A stretch of DNA of 64,000 bases from a virus: positions 21,482 through 85,481 of IMG/VR virus record IMGVR_UViG_3300046674_000362; one strand, 5' to 3'. Positions 51,501 to 58,807 of the stretch are shown piece after piece. The position numbers and the translations under genes were made by a program. Under the pieces are notes generated by a model that did not search any database, was not told the origin of the DNA, and saw nothing but the letters and a program-made list of their open reading frames with translations. How positions within the stretch are numbered: the stretch's first letter is position 1; each line of letters begins with the position of its first letter.

Positions 51501-51508
51501 TTTTCCTA
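51501..51508 (-). promoter_or_regulatory. TAGGAAAA element (copy i)
   Basis: GTTAGGAAAACTACGCC on the minus strand, 259 bases before the 49-residue membrane protein and the only copy inside the plus early-type region. It suggests that the minus pair at 50603-51242 is late-controlled. Confidence 0.4.
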
Positions 51509-51544
51509 ACCGTGCGAAATGTATGCTTACGAACACATTTCCTA

Positions 51545-51574
51545 TTGACGCATCGAATTGTGAGCGCGTACAAT
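51545..51574 (+). promoter_or_regulatory. Early-type promoter with dyad (copy 4, plus)
   Basis: TTGACG at 51545-51550, TACAAT at 51569-51574, with the core AATTGTGAGCGCGTACAATT. It drives the gene at 51608. Confidence 0.86.
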
Positions 51575-51607
51575 TCGTTTCATCGACAACGAACCGAGTA
51601 CCCCGCC

Positions 51608-52417
51608 ATGAACAAAGCCGCCTGCATCGCCTACGCTTCCCGCTGCCGCCTCGCTTTCGCCGAGTCCAGCGAGCGCGCCGCAAAGTACGCCGTCGCATTC
51701 GGCTCCGAGTCCGACGCATTCATCGCCGAGACACGCGAAATGGCGCGCGCCAACGACGCCGCCCAAGAGTGGGACAAGCTGGCCGCCATGCACCCGCAGA
51801 CCCGCTCCAAGCTGTTCCGTGACCAGTCGCTGCCGTCGGAAATCTTCGGCTTCGGCGCGGCACCAGTCGCCAAGGAGCAGGAGCTGGCCGCCGCCACGAG
51901 CGCAGCCTGGGCCGCCGAGGCGAAGGCGCAACGTGCGTTCGAGCGCGCCGACAACACCTACGCGGTGGACGATCCCCGCCTTGCCAAAGCCCGCGCGAAG
52001 CTGGACGCCGCACGCGCCGCTTCGCGCGCAGCAATCAAGGCCGAGTCCGACCATCTGCGCCAGCGCGAGGCGCGCGCCATCCTGGCCGACGAAGGCCCGC
52101 GACTGGTTTCGCGCCTGATGGAATGCCTGATGGGCGAGGACGCCCCGGCCGAGGGCACCGACATTTACGCCGACGACTTCCCGCTCGAAACGAATGACCC
52201 CTGGCTGCTGCGCGCCATCGCGATCCTCAAGAGCAAAGTCCCGCTTGACCCGGCCGAGGTGCCGAAGCTGTGCGAATTCCTGATCGGCATGTGCAACGGC
52301 GCGACGCCCGAGCCGCGCGACGCCGACATTTACGCCCGGACCACGCTCGACGGCGACGCCTACGTGCTGCGCGCCGCCCAGGTGCTCACCGAGGCCGCCG
52401 CCGCCCTGACCAAATGA
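51608..52417 (+). CDS. Helical early-type protein, 269 residues
   Basis: Start at 51608 (MNKAACIAYASRCRLAFAES); it is the first gene after promoter copy 4. Ala/Glu/Arg-rich helices dominate (RAFERADNTYAVDDPRLAKA, RAKLDAARAASRAAIKAESD), with two similar PRDADIYA/TDIYADDF segments in the C-terminal half that suggest an internal duplication (about residues 180-215 and 235-265). Unrecognised. Confidence 0.55.
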   Translation: MNKAACIAYASRCRLAFAESSERAAKYAVAFGSESDAFIAETREMARANDAAQEWDKLAAMHPQTRSKLFRDQSLPSEIFGFGAAPVAKEQELAAATSAAWAAEAKAQRAFERADNTYAVDDPRLAKARAKLDAARAASRAAIKAESDHLRQREARAILADEGPRLVSRLMECLMGEDAPAEGTDIYADDFPLETNDPWLLRAIAILKSKVPLDPAEVPKLCEFLIGMCNGATPEPRDADIYARTTLDGDAYVLRAAQVLTEAAAALTK

Positions 52418-52424
52418 CCACCCA

Positions 52425-52438
52425 CCCGGTACGCCGGG
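52425..52438 (+). repeat. Intercistronic hairpin, copy 1
   Basis: CCCGG-tacg-CCGGG stem in the leader of the 52459 gene, without a T run. A near-identical hairpin precedes the 52834 gene. Confidence 0.4.
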
Positions 52439-52458
52439 CACCATTGGAGAATCACCCC

Positions 52459-52596
52459 ATGAGCATGACCGCCCTGATCCTGTCCCTGAGCATGGAGCGC
52501 CACACTGAGCTGACGGCCAAGTACGGCCGCCGCGCCGCCGACCGCGCCCTGTTCGCCACCGCCGCTCGCCTGATCGCGGGCGAGTACCGGAACTGA
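52459..52596 (+). CDS. 45-residue early-type protein
   Basis: MSMTALILSLSMERHTELTA behind GGAGA at 52459; amphipathic helices with a basic end. Too short to assign. Confidence 0.45.
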   Translation: MSMTALILSLSMERHTELTAKYGRRAADRALFATAARLIAGEYRN

Positions 52597-52601
52597 TCCC
52601 A

Positions 52602-52790
52602 ATGCCGGGAGCAGAACTGAACGGCACCGAGGCCGCAAACCGAGCCGTTATCGAGTCGAACGCGAAGGGCGCAGGCATCATCTTCCTGACCCGGAGCGAG
52701 TATCAGGACTTGTGCTACCGCGCAAACCTGTCCGAGCTGTCCCGCTACAAGGGCAAGACCATCTTCATCGTAAGCGACCCTATCGAATGA
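52602..52790 (+). CDS. 62-residue early-type protein
   Basis: Begins MPGAELNGTEAANRAVIESN; contains GIIFLTRSEYQDLCYRANLS and TIFIVSDPIE, a compact alpha/beta pattern. Unrecognised. Confidence 0.45.
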   Translation: MPGAELNGTEAANRAVIESNAKGAGIIFLTRSEYQDLCYRANLSELSRYKGKTIFIVSDPIE

Positions 52791-52796
52791 CAACCC

Positions 52797-52812
52797 GCCC
52801 GGTGCGCCGGGC
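52797..52812 (+). repeat. Intercistronic hairpin, copy 2
   Basis: GCCCGG-tgcg-CCGGGC precedes the gene at 52834 in the same place as copy 1 before 52459. Confidence 0.4.
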
Positions 52813-52833
52813 ATCAACTTGGAGAACTGTCCC

Positions 52834-53148
52834 ATGAGCACCACCATCACCCTGAAGATCAGCAAGAAAATGGCCGCGCTGCTGACCGGCATCATCCCCG
52901 AGGGCGGCACTGTCGCCGCAATCGCCGCCGAGGTCGCAGCCGGGCGCGTTGCCGCCGACGGGTCCGTGACGGTCGAAACCGAGCGCGAGAACGGCATGGC
53001 GCTACTCGGCATCGCCAAGGGCCGCATGAGCATGCTGGACGCGGCGCTGCTGTCGGCCGAAGGCCCGGACAAGCACAAGCTGCTGGGCGAGCACAGCGCA
53101 TGGCGCGCGCTGGCCAAGCAGCTCCCCGAGTTCACGCCTGCCGCGTAA
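52834..53148 (+). CDS. Hypothetical early-type protein
   Basis: 104 residues, start at 52834 behind GGAGAACTGTCCC. N-terminal beta/helix pattern STTITLKISKKMAALLTGII; the rest is helical. Unrecognised. Confidence 0.5.
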   Translation: MSTTITLKISKKMAALLTGIIPEGGTVAAIAAEVAAGRVAADGSVTVETERENGMALLGIAKGRMSMLDAALLSAEGPDKHKLLGEHSAWRALAKQLPEFTPAA

Positions 53149-53149
53149 C

Positions 53150-53338
53150 ATGGCCGCCACCAGCTCCCCGCCCCGCCCCGACATCCACCCGTACAAGGTC
53201 GAGCAGCAGCCGGGCGGGCAATGGGCGGTCGTCAGCCCGAACCTCGGCCCGCTCCCCGAATACACCCGCGCGACCGAGGGCGAGGCCATCACCGCAGCGC
53301 TGTACTGCCGCCGCGTAGACAACCACGAAATCGACTAG
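53150..53338 (+). CDS. 62-residue early-type protein
   Basis: Begins MAATSSPPRPDIHPYKVEQQ, one base after the previous stop. Beta-rich C-terminal part. Unrecognised. Confidence 0.45.
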   Translation: MAATSSPPRPDIHPYKVEQQPGGQWAVVSPNLGPLPEYTRATEGEAITAALYCRRVDNHEID

Positions 53339-53368
53339 CCTGCATCCGGCCAACACGAGGAACCACCC

Positions 53369-53740
53369 ATGAACAAACCCGACGACTTCATGACCCGCCT
53401 GACCGAATGGATGGGCCGCGATCTGACCGAGGCCGAACAGCAGCGCGCGCAGGCTATGCGCGACGACGGGCGGCCGCTCACCATCATCGGCCGCGCGCTG
53501 AAGGCCGCCGCTGTCGCTGCCGCTGCGATCACCACGCCCGAGCACATCATGCGCAAGCTGCGCCAGCGTCACGAGCTGGACGCGGACGACACCTCGCGCG
53601 ACGCCGAGCTGAACGCCCTTCTGCCGCTGCAAAAGCTGCGCCACATCGCCGCCTGGGAGATTGGCAGCCCGGACTGGGCCGACCACTTCATAACCTGGGC
53701 GAAGCAATGCGGCATCACCATCGTGGACCCGCGCGACTGA
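53369..53740 (+). CDS. Helical early-type protein
   Basis: 123 residues (MNKPDDFMTRLTEWMGRDLT), Ala/Arg-rich helices including LKAAAVAAAAITTPEHIMRK. It ends shortly before an intrinsic terminator. Unrecognised. Confidence 0.5.
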   Translation: MNKPDDFMTRLTEWMGRDLTEAEQQRAQAMRDDGRPLTIIGRALKAAAVAAAAITTPEHIMRKLRQRHELDADDTSRDAELNALLPLQKLRHIAAWEIGSPDWADHFITWAKQCGITIVDPRD

Positions 53741-53762
53741 CCCGCACCACCCCAGCCACAAG

Positions 53763-53787
53763 GCCCGCCGCGAGCGGGCTTTTTTTT
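53763..53787 (+). terminator. Intrinsic terminator
   Basis: GCCCGC-cgcga-GCGGGC followed by eight T residues, directly upstream of early-type promoter copy 5. Confidence 0.9.
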
Positions 53788-53791
53788 CCTC

Positions 53792-53821
53792 TTGACGAAT
53801 CAAATTGTGAGCGCGTACAAT
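53792..53821 (+). promoter_or_regulatory. Early-type promoter with dyad (copy 5, plus)
   Basis: TTGACG at 53792-53797, TACAAT at 53816-53821, core AAATTGTGAGCGCGTACAAT. Confidence 0.86.
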
Positions 53822-53871
53822 CCGATTCATCAGCGGCGCACGGTGCGCAGCGCATAACCCGGAGAATGACT

Positions 53872-54147
53872 ATGAAGCTCGAAACCTACCTCGCCAAACA
53901 GGGCTACATCACCTACGTCAGCGAAGGCGACGACGTGTTCGAGGGCGAGGACGGCCAGCGCAACATCGAAATCTACGAGAGCCGCGATGACATCGAGCCT
54001 ATCGGCTGGTTCGTGTCGCTGCCGGGGCGCGCTGAGCTGGAGTGGCGCAACATTTTCGGCAAGGTCACCACCGGCACCATGTTCACCGAGGCCGAGGCCA
54101 AAGCCGCCGCCAAGGCCCACAAGTTCTACCCGATCACCTCGAAGTAA
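53872..54147 (+). CDS. Small early-type protein
   Basis: 91 residues, start at 53872 (GGAG at seven bases; an in-frame ATG six bases earlier is too close). The N-terminus MKLETYLAKQGYITYVSEGD is followed by a beta-rich section. First gene after promoter copy 5. Confidence 0.5.
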   Translation: MKLETYLAKQGYITYVSEGDDVFEGEDGQRNIEIYESRDDIEPIGWFVSLPGRAELEWRNIFGKVTTGTMFTEAEAKAAAKAHKFYPITSK

Positions 54148-54149
54148 CC

Positions 54150-54362
54150 ATGCGCGCCACTCCGCACCGCTTCACGCCTGGGGCGTACAGCGCCACCGAC
54201 CCGGCGAACGGCCGCATGTACACCGTACAGGGCGACAGGATTGAGCGGCACCACTACCGGCACGGCCGCGTCACGCTGGTGCTGGTTGACCCGGCCGCAA
54301 GCCCGGAGCTGGCCGCCCGTATCATGGCGGCCATCGAAACCACCACCACGAAAGAAGCATGA
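54150..54362 (+). CDS. 70-residue early-type protein
   Basis: Starts MRATPHRFTPGAYSATDPAN; beta-rich middle with a helical end. ATGA-type overlap with the next gene. Unrecognised. Confidence 0.45.
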   Translation: MRATPHRFTPGAYSATDPANGRMYTVQGDRIERHHYRHGRVTLVLVDPAASPELAARIMAAIETTTTKEA

Positions 54363-54559
54363 TCATGAGCAGAGGCATCAATCGCAAGTATTCCGCAGGC
54401 GTGAAATGCAACGCTTCGGGCTCTGACTTCTATAGCTACGCAGCGGGCTCGCCTGATGCCGACGGCCGAGCGGCCTGCCCGATGTGCGGCAAGCGCGTGA
54501 AGCTGCGCGAGGTGCGGACATACATCAAGAGCTGGCTCATACCGGCGCATAACACCTAA
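54359..54559 (+). CDS. Zinc-ribbon-like small protein
   Basis: 66 residues. KCNASGSDFYSYA and AACPMCGKRVKLREVRTYIK give one C-x2-C pair plus other Cys, the pattern of a single zinc ribbon. Unrecognised otherwise. Confidence 0.5.
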   Translation: MIMSRGINRKYSAGVKCNASGSDFYSYAAGSPDADGRAACPMCGKRVKLREVRTYIKSWLIPAHNT

Positions 54560-54663
54560 AACGACCGCTTTTGTACACGGCTTGCAACACCGAACAGAAC
54601 CTAGCCTATTTCTTTCTGGACACCCGCTATAATTCGCACACCCATTTAGGACACAAGGACCAA

Positions 54664-55056
54664 ATGAACACCGCCACCCACCAACAAGAGGCCACCGAAA
54701 CGCGCCTCGACAATGCCCTCTGGCTGCTGATGCAGTTCCCAATCCATCGCTACCTGATGAGCTGCGCGCACGGCCGCTGGGATGGCGCGGAAAAGGCTAC
54801 CCGCCACATCGAGCTGTGCAGCATCGTGGTAGCGGTCGAGCACGGCTGCATCAACCTTGACGAAGCCCGCCTCGAACACTTGGACGACTACCGCGCCGTG
54901 CATGAGAGCACCCAAAGGCTGACCGACAACATGGACGAGGTAATCGGGTTCCCGCTCGAATCGGACCCGGATTACGACGTGCTCGCCCCGATGTTCTTCG
55001 ACTGGTTCATGCGCTATGCGCGCGAGGCCATCGCCGCTACTGGGAGCGCAGCATGA
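54664..55056 (+). CDS. Helical early-type protein
   Basis: 130 residues, start at 54664 (MNTATHQQEATETRLDNALW), AAGGACCAA upstream. A TATAAT box (54628-54633) with no good -35 lies 31 bases upstream. Helices include LLMQFPIHRYLMSCAHGRWD. Unrecognised. Confidence 0.5.
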   Translation: MNTATHQQEATETRLDNALWLLMQFPIHRYLMSCAHGRWDGAEKATRHIELCSIVVAVEHGCINLDEARLEHLDDYRAVHESTQRLTDNMDEVIGFPLESDPDYDVLAPMFFDWFMRYAREAIAATGSAA

Positions 55057-55601
55057 GCGCCGTCAGCGAAGCGCTGATGCGCCGCATTGGCAAGATCAAG
55101 GAGCTGGCCGAGCGCGGCGTCGATGGCGAGAAGGCCGCCGCCCAGTCGATGCTGGAAAAAATTCTGGTGAAGCACGGCCTGACGCTGGCCGATATTGAGG
55201 GCAAGCCCAAGCGCGAGTGGGTCGAGCTGACATTCTCTGGCGAGTATGAAAAGCTGCTGCTGACCCAAATTGTCCGCAAGGCGGCAGGGGTGAGCGGCGA
55301 TCTGGTGTACCGCTGGAAGAAGGGCACCCGGACGCGCATCAAGTTCGAGCTGTCCCCGGTCGAGCACGTCGAGGTCGAATTTATGTTCGAGCTGATGAAA
55401 AAGGCGCTGGCCGATGAATTCAGCAAGGTGCTGTCCGCCTTCATCCACACGAATAGGCTGTTTGGCCCGAGCGTCGAGGATGACGAGGACGACAAGGACG
55501 AGCCCGAGAAAACCCCTGAGGAGCGCGCCCGCCTGCGCCAGATTGCGGCGATGATGAGCGTGATGAGCCCGGTCAAGGTGCATAAGGCCATCGAGCAATG
55601 A
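55053..55601 (+). CDS. DUF2786-type protein
   Basis: 182 residues. Residues 10-50 (RIGKIKELAERGVDGEKAAA, then QSMLEKILVKHGLTLADIEG) fit the DUF2786 pattern, and the next 100 residues are mixed. The tail is acidic then helical (DDEDDKDEPEKTPEERARLR). The family is widespread in phages without a known function. Confidence 0.65.
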   Translation: MSAVSEALMRRIGKIKELAERGVDGEKAAAQSMLEKILVKHGLTLADIEGKPKREWVELTFSGEYEKLLLTQIVRKAAGVSGDLVYRWKKGTRTRIKFELSPVEHVEVEFMFELMKKALADEFSKVLSAFIHTNRLFGPSVEDDEDDKDEPEKTPEERARLRQIAAMMSVMSPVKVHKAIEQ

Positions 55602-55813
55602 GACTTTGCGCGATCCTGCACGGCGAAGGCATGGGCAGCCCGCCTGACGAAAACGGCTGCCATCTGCCAGCCAACCACGGCGGCCAGCCGCATGAGTACG
55701 TCGCCACCGATGGCCGCACCTATCAATGGGAAACCGACCTCGCCTGCGACTGCGACCACTGTATGCGTTGCGAGGGCGACTACTGCACTACCTACTGGGA
55801 AAAGGAACTATGA
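55598..55813 (+). CDS. Cys-rich small protein
   Basis: 71 residues, coupled by ATGA. LACDCDHCMRCEGDYCTTYW gives four to five Cys in a short space, as in zinc-binding small proteins. Confidence 0.5.
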   Translation: MRLCAILHGEGMGSPPDENGCHLPANHGGQPHEYVATDGRTYQWETDLACDCDHCMRCEGDYCTTYWEKEL

Positions 55814-56553
55814 GCGACAACACAAATTGCAAGGGCGCTTTCCGCGCATTCTATGATGGCGAAATCGAAATCCCTACGCGCCCCGCCCGCGTATGCGTCA
55901 GCCCCTTGGCTACCCGCCCGGTCCTGTACACGGACACCGTGGGCGGCGTGCAAACCTGCCGCGATGACCTGTGGGCCATCACCACCGACGAGCTGAACGC
56001 GCTGGCCGCCCCGGACGCGCTGGCCGCCGTCGAGCACCACACCTACGGCAGCATCGCCGAGCGCATGACTGGCAAGCACCGCGATGACAGCGGCACCGTG
56101 TACGTCACCCTGGCCGATGCCGAGGCGGCCGTGCGCGCCGTGGCGAGCACCAGCACGGCATGGCGGCAGACCGCCGAAACCAAGGACCGGCAGGCCGCCG
56201 AGGTGCGCGCGCACCTCCAGCAGACCCGCATGGCGCTGCGCTGGGCGCTGGAATGGATTGACGCCGTGCCGGGCGATACCCCGCTGCCGACCATGCCCGG
56301 CTTCGACCGCGACTACGTGAACGTCCTGCTTGATACCCCGACCACCTCCGCACGCCCGGCCATCGGCACCGAAGAACAGGCCGATGCAATGCTGGCGGAC
56401 CTGACCCGCGAGTACCACCAGCGCGCTGCCCCGATCCTCAAGATTCTGACGACCTTTGCAGCGTTGCGTCCGCCCCCACCCATGCTCATATCGCGCGAGC
56501 ATGCCGAGCGCTTGGGCTTCACGCCGTCCAACCTGCCGGGAGAGCCAGAGTGA
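55810..56553 (+). CDS. Hypothetical early-type protein
   Basis: 247 residues, start at 55810 with ATGA overlap. Contains [20 protein letters not shown] (coiled-coil-like) and a section near [20 protein letters not shown]. Unrecognised. Confidence 0.5.
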   Translation: MSDNTNCKGAFRAFYDGEIEIPTRPARVCVSPLATRPVLYTDTVGGVQTCRDDLWAITTDELNALAAPDALAAVEHHTYGSIAERMTGKHRDDSGTVYVTLADAEAAVRAVASTSTAWRQTAETKDRQAAEVRAHLQQTRMALRWALEWIDAVPGDTPLPTMPGFDRDYVNVLLDTPTTSARPAIGTEEQADAMLADLTREYHQRAAPILKILTTFAALRPPPPMLISREHAERLGFTPSNLPGEPE

Positions 56554-57164
56554 GCCGCGTATTCGCCTACTGCCGGGTATCGACCGGCGACCAGACCACC
56601 GAGAACCAGATTGCCGAGATTGCGGGGGCAGGGTTCGCCATCGACGCCAAGCGCGCCATTGCCGAGACTATCAGCGGCTCCGTGGCCGCGACCGAGCGCC
56701 CCGGCTTCACGAAACTGCTGGACCGCCTGGAGCCCGGCGACGTGCTCGTGGTAACGAAGCTGGACCGCCTGGGCCGCAACGCGATGGACTTGCGCGCCAC
56801 CGTGTCCAACCTTGAGCGCGCGGGAATTCGCGTGCATTGCCTCGCGCTGGGCGGCATGGACCTCACCAGCCCGGCCGGGAAGATGACGATGGGCGTTATC
56901 GCGGCCGTTGCCGAGTTCGAGCGGGACTTGCTCATCGAGCGCACGAACGCGGGCCTTGCGCGGGCCAAGAAAGACGGCAAGCGCTTCGGCCGCCCGCCTG
57001 CACTGGACGAGGATGCACGCGGCATGGCGCGGGCTATGCTGGCCGCTGGCGTGCCTGTCTCCGAAGTCGCCCGCGACCTGAACACCTCCCGCGCCACCAT
57101 CATCCGGGCGCGCGATTCCGTACCGCTGCCGCCCGCTCCCGAGCCCGGCCAGCTCGCCGCCTGA
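56550..57164 (+). CDS. Serine recombinase (resolvase/invertase family)
   Basis: 204 residues. The catalytic domain begins [19 protein letters not shown] with nucleophile Ser11; catalytic Arg residues lie in [16 protein letters not shown] (Arg73, Arg76). The long helix ([18 protein letters not shown]) is followed by a C-terminal helix-turn-helix ([20 protein letters not shown]). The small serine-recombinase length fits resolvases and DNA invertases. Phages use such enzymes for tail-fibre inversion or genome-dimer resolution. I found no invertible segment nearby. It ends at a terminator. Confidence 0.88.
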   Translation: MSRVFAYCRVSTGDQTTENQIAEIAGAGFAIDAKRAIAETISGSVAATERPGFTKLLDRLEPGDVLVVTKLDRLGRNAMDLRATVSNLERAGIRVHCLALGGMDLTSPAGKMTMGVIAAVAEFERDLLIERTNAGLARAKKDGKRFGRPPALDEDARGMARAMLAAGVPVSEVARDLNTSRATIIRARDSVPLPPAPEPGQLAA

Positions 57165-57169
57165 CCACC

Positions 57170-57193
57170 GCCCGGCACGTCCGGGCTTTTTTT
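57170..57193 (+). terminator. Intrinsic terminator after the recombinase gene
   Basis: GCCCGG-cacgt-CCGGGC followed by seven T residues. Confidence 0.88.
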
Positions 57194-57219
57194 CGTGTCG
57201 CGTCACGATTAAATCACGC

Positions 57220-57249
57220 TTGACGAATCGAATTGTGAGCGCGTACACT
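57220..57249 (+). promoter_or_regulatory. Early-type promoter with dyad (copy 6, plus)
   Basis: TTGACG at 57220-57225, TACACT at 57244-57249, with AATTGTGAGCGCG between. The -10 is one base off the TACAAT of the others. Confidence 0.82.
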
Positions 57250-57297
57250 GCGAAGCATCAGCGGCGCACTGGGCGCGGCGACACCGGACGAAAGATC

Positions 57298-57438
57298 ATG
57301 AGCGCATCGAGCATCAAGGAAATGATGGACAACTGGGCCAAGACCGAGGCGGACGCCCGCGCTGCCAACCCTGACGCCAGCGACGAACAGATTTACCAGA
57401 TGACCGCCGACGCGATGAGCAAATCGCTGGGCCTGTAA
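57298..57438 (+). CDS. 46-residue early-type protein
   Basis: Starts MSASSIKEMMDNWAKTEADA at 57298; helical. Candidate for a small regulator. Unrecognised. Confidence 0.5.
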   Translation: MSASSIKEMMDNWAKTEADARAANPDASDEQIYQMTADAMSKSLGL

Positions 57439-57460
57439 CGACAACAACGGAGAAATGACC

Positions 57461-58159
57461 ATGCTGAAAAATGAAATCCTGAACGTAGATGGCACGAACT
57501 GGCTGATCCGCGAGGCCACCAATTACGACGAGGTTCACAACGCTATCGCAGCGGCGCGAGTCACCGGCAGCATCGGCGGCAGGCATGCCGAGCGACTCGG
57601 CGACGGCCCGGTAACGGTGCTTGCCGACGTGGTGCGCCTGAACGACGATGGCACCGAATGCCTGCCCTACGGCGAGAAGGGCGGCACCGACCATAGCGCC
57701 CTCGTCGCCCTCGCCAAGCTCCGCGCCGACTACGACCAGCTCGGCCGCGCCCTGAATCAAGCGAACCTGCGCAACCGCGTGTATGCCGGTGCGCTCGCGC
57801 AGATCGACGCATGGGTTACGGCCGCCGATCCGTGCTACCACGAAGCCGAATTCCTGCGCACCATCATCACCAAGGAAATCACCGAGGCGCACGCCACCAT
57901 CGCCGAGGCGCGAGCCGCCGCGAAGCAAGGGCAGCAGCTCGCGCCTACCGATCTGCTGGTGCTCGCCCCCGAGGCGCGCGGCCTGGACCTGAACGATTCC
58001 GCCGACCGCGAGCACTTCCGCGTCCGTGTCGCCCTCCGACTGCAAGGCTATGCCATCGAAGTGATCCGCCGCTGGGTGAGTAACCCGGCGCGCGACCGCG
58101 ACACCATCGTGCGCGCCATCGCTGACGCCTATATCGCGCACGCCTGCGCCGCCAAATAA
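57461..58159 (+). CDS. Helical early-type protein
   Basis: 232 residues, start at 57461 (GGAG at eight bases; an earlier ATG has a bad spacing). Contains coiled-coil-like stretches and an Ala-rich region (ITEAHATIAEARAAAKQGQQ). Unrecognised. Confidence 0.5.
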   Translation: MLKNEILNVDGTNWLIREATNYDEVHNAIAAARVTGSIGGRHAERLGDGPVTVLADVVRLNDDGTECLPYGEKGGTDHSALVALAKLRADYDQLGRALNQANLRNRVYAGALAQIDAWVTAADPCYHEAEFLRTIITKEITEAHATIAEARAAAKQGQQLAPTDLLVLAPEARGLDLNDSADREHFRVRVALRLQGYAIEVIRRWVSNPARDRDTIVRAIADAYIAHACAAK

Positions 58160-58186
58160 CCGCCATACCCACTACGGAGAACTACC

Positions 58187-58486
58187 ATGAGCCAATCTTG
58201 CCCCCGCTGCTACAAGATCGTAGCCCGCGCCTGCCAGTCCGAAACCGAATCGGCCGAGTGCCGCGAGCTACGCAATCAGCGCCCCCTGGAAAAGTCCAAT
58301 GAGTACAGCGTCACCATCGGCGAACGCCTGTTCACTGCGAAACGCAGCGGCCCGGACGCCGCATGGCAGGTGGACTATCCCGAGGGCGGTTTCCAGCGCC
58401 ACGGCACCAAGAGCGAAGTCGCCAACCTGATCCGCGCCAAAGCGCGCGAGCTGGCCGCCGCTGACGCCGAGGCCGACGCCTCCTGA
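58187..58486 (+). CDS. Small zinc-site-containing protein
   Basis: 99 residues; SCPRCYKIVARACQSETES starts the protein with a C-x2-C, followed by a mixed domain. Unrecognised. Confidence 0.5.
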   Translation: MSQSCPRCYKIVARACQSETESAECRELRNQRPLEKSNEYSVTIGERLFTAKRSGPDAAWQVDYPEGGFQRHGTKSEVANLIRAKARELAAADAEADAS

Positions 58487-58498
58487 CCAGGGGAACTC

Positions 58499-58711
58499 AT
58501 GAAAACAGAAGATACCTACATCGTCCACCAGTCGCCTAAACAGAGCTGCCGCGCGGCGCTGGCCCACATCATCGTGATTGTTGACGCCAGCTCAAAGAAG
58601 GAGGCCATCGAAAAGGCCAGCACCCCGGAAGGAGGTATCAACGCCTCCGACAAGGACTACAAGAAACCCATAGCTGACAAGGTGCATAAGGGCGGCGTCT
58701 ACCACCTGTAG
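58499..58711 (+). CDS. 70-residue early-type protein
   Basis: Starts MKTEDTYIVHQSPKQSCRAA; strand-helix pattern HIIVIVDASSKKEAIEKAST. Ends 24 bases before a terminator. Unrecognised. Confidence 0.5.
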   Translation: MKTEDTYIVHQSPKQSCRAALAHIIVIVDASSKKEAIEKASTPEGGINASDKDYKKPIADKVHKGGVYHL

Positions 58712-58735
58712 ACCAGCCCGCCCCGCGTCACCCAT

Positions 58736-58757
58736 GCCCGCCCCGAGCGGGCTTTTC
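58736..58757 (+). terminator. Intrinsic terminator
   Basis: GCCCGC-cccga-GCGGGC followed by TTTT. Confidence 0.75.
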
Positions 58758-58807
58758 CCGTAGAAGGCGGCGCACTTAGGCGCGGCCACCACTCAAGGAA
58801 ATGACCG

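Larger units (their letters stand above)
51243..51607. other. 365-base gene-poor regulatory region
   Basis: Contains an AT-rich stretch (51243-51350), a hairpin GCCTTTGATTATTAAGGC followed by TTTTT (about 51295-51320), a possible minus-strand TTACCG-N18-TAAAAT promoter, element copy i at 51501-51508 and the early-type promoter at 51545-51574. Open frames here on both strands are not convincing as genes. Confidence 0.5.

Noticed and set aside
51277-51822. A plus-strand frame with a hydrophobic N-terminus in the gene-poor region
   Set aside because: The frame runs through an early-type promoter and into a real gene in another frame; no ribosome site fits.
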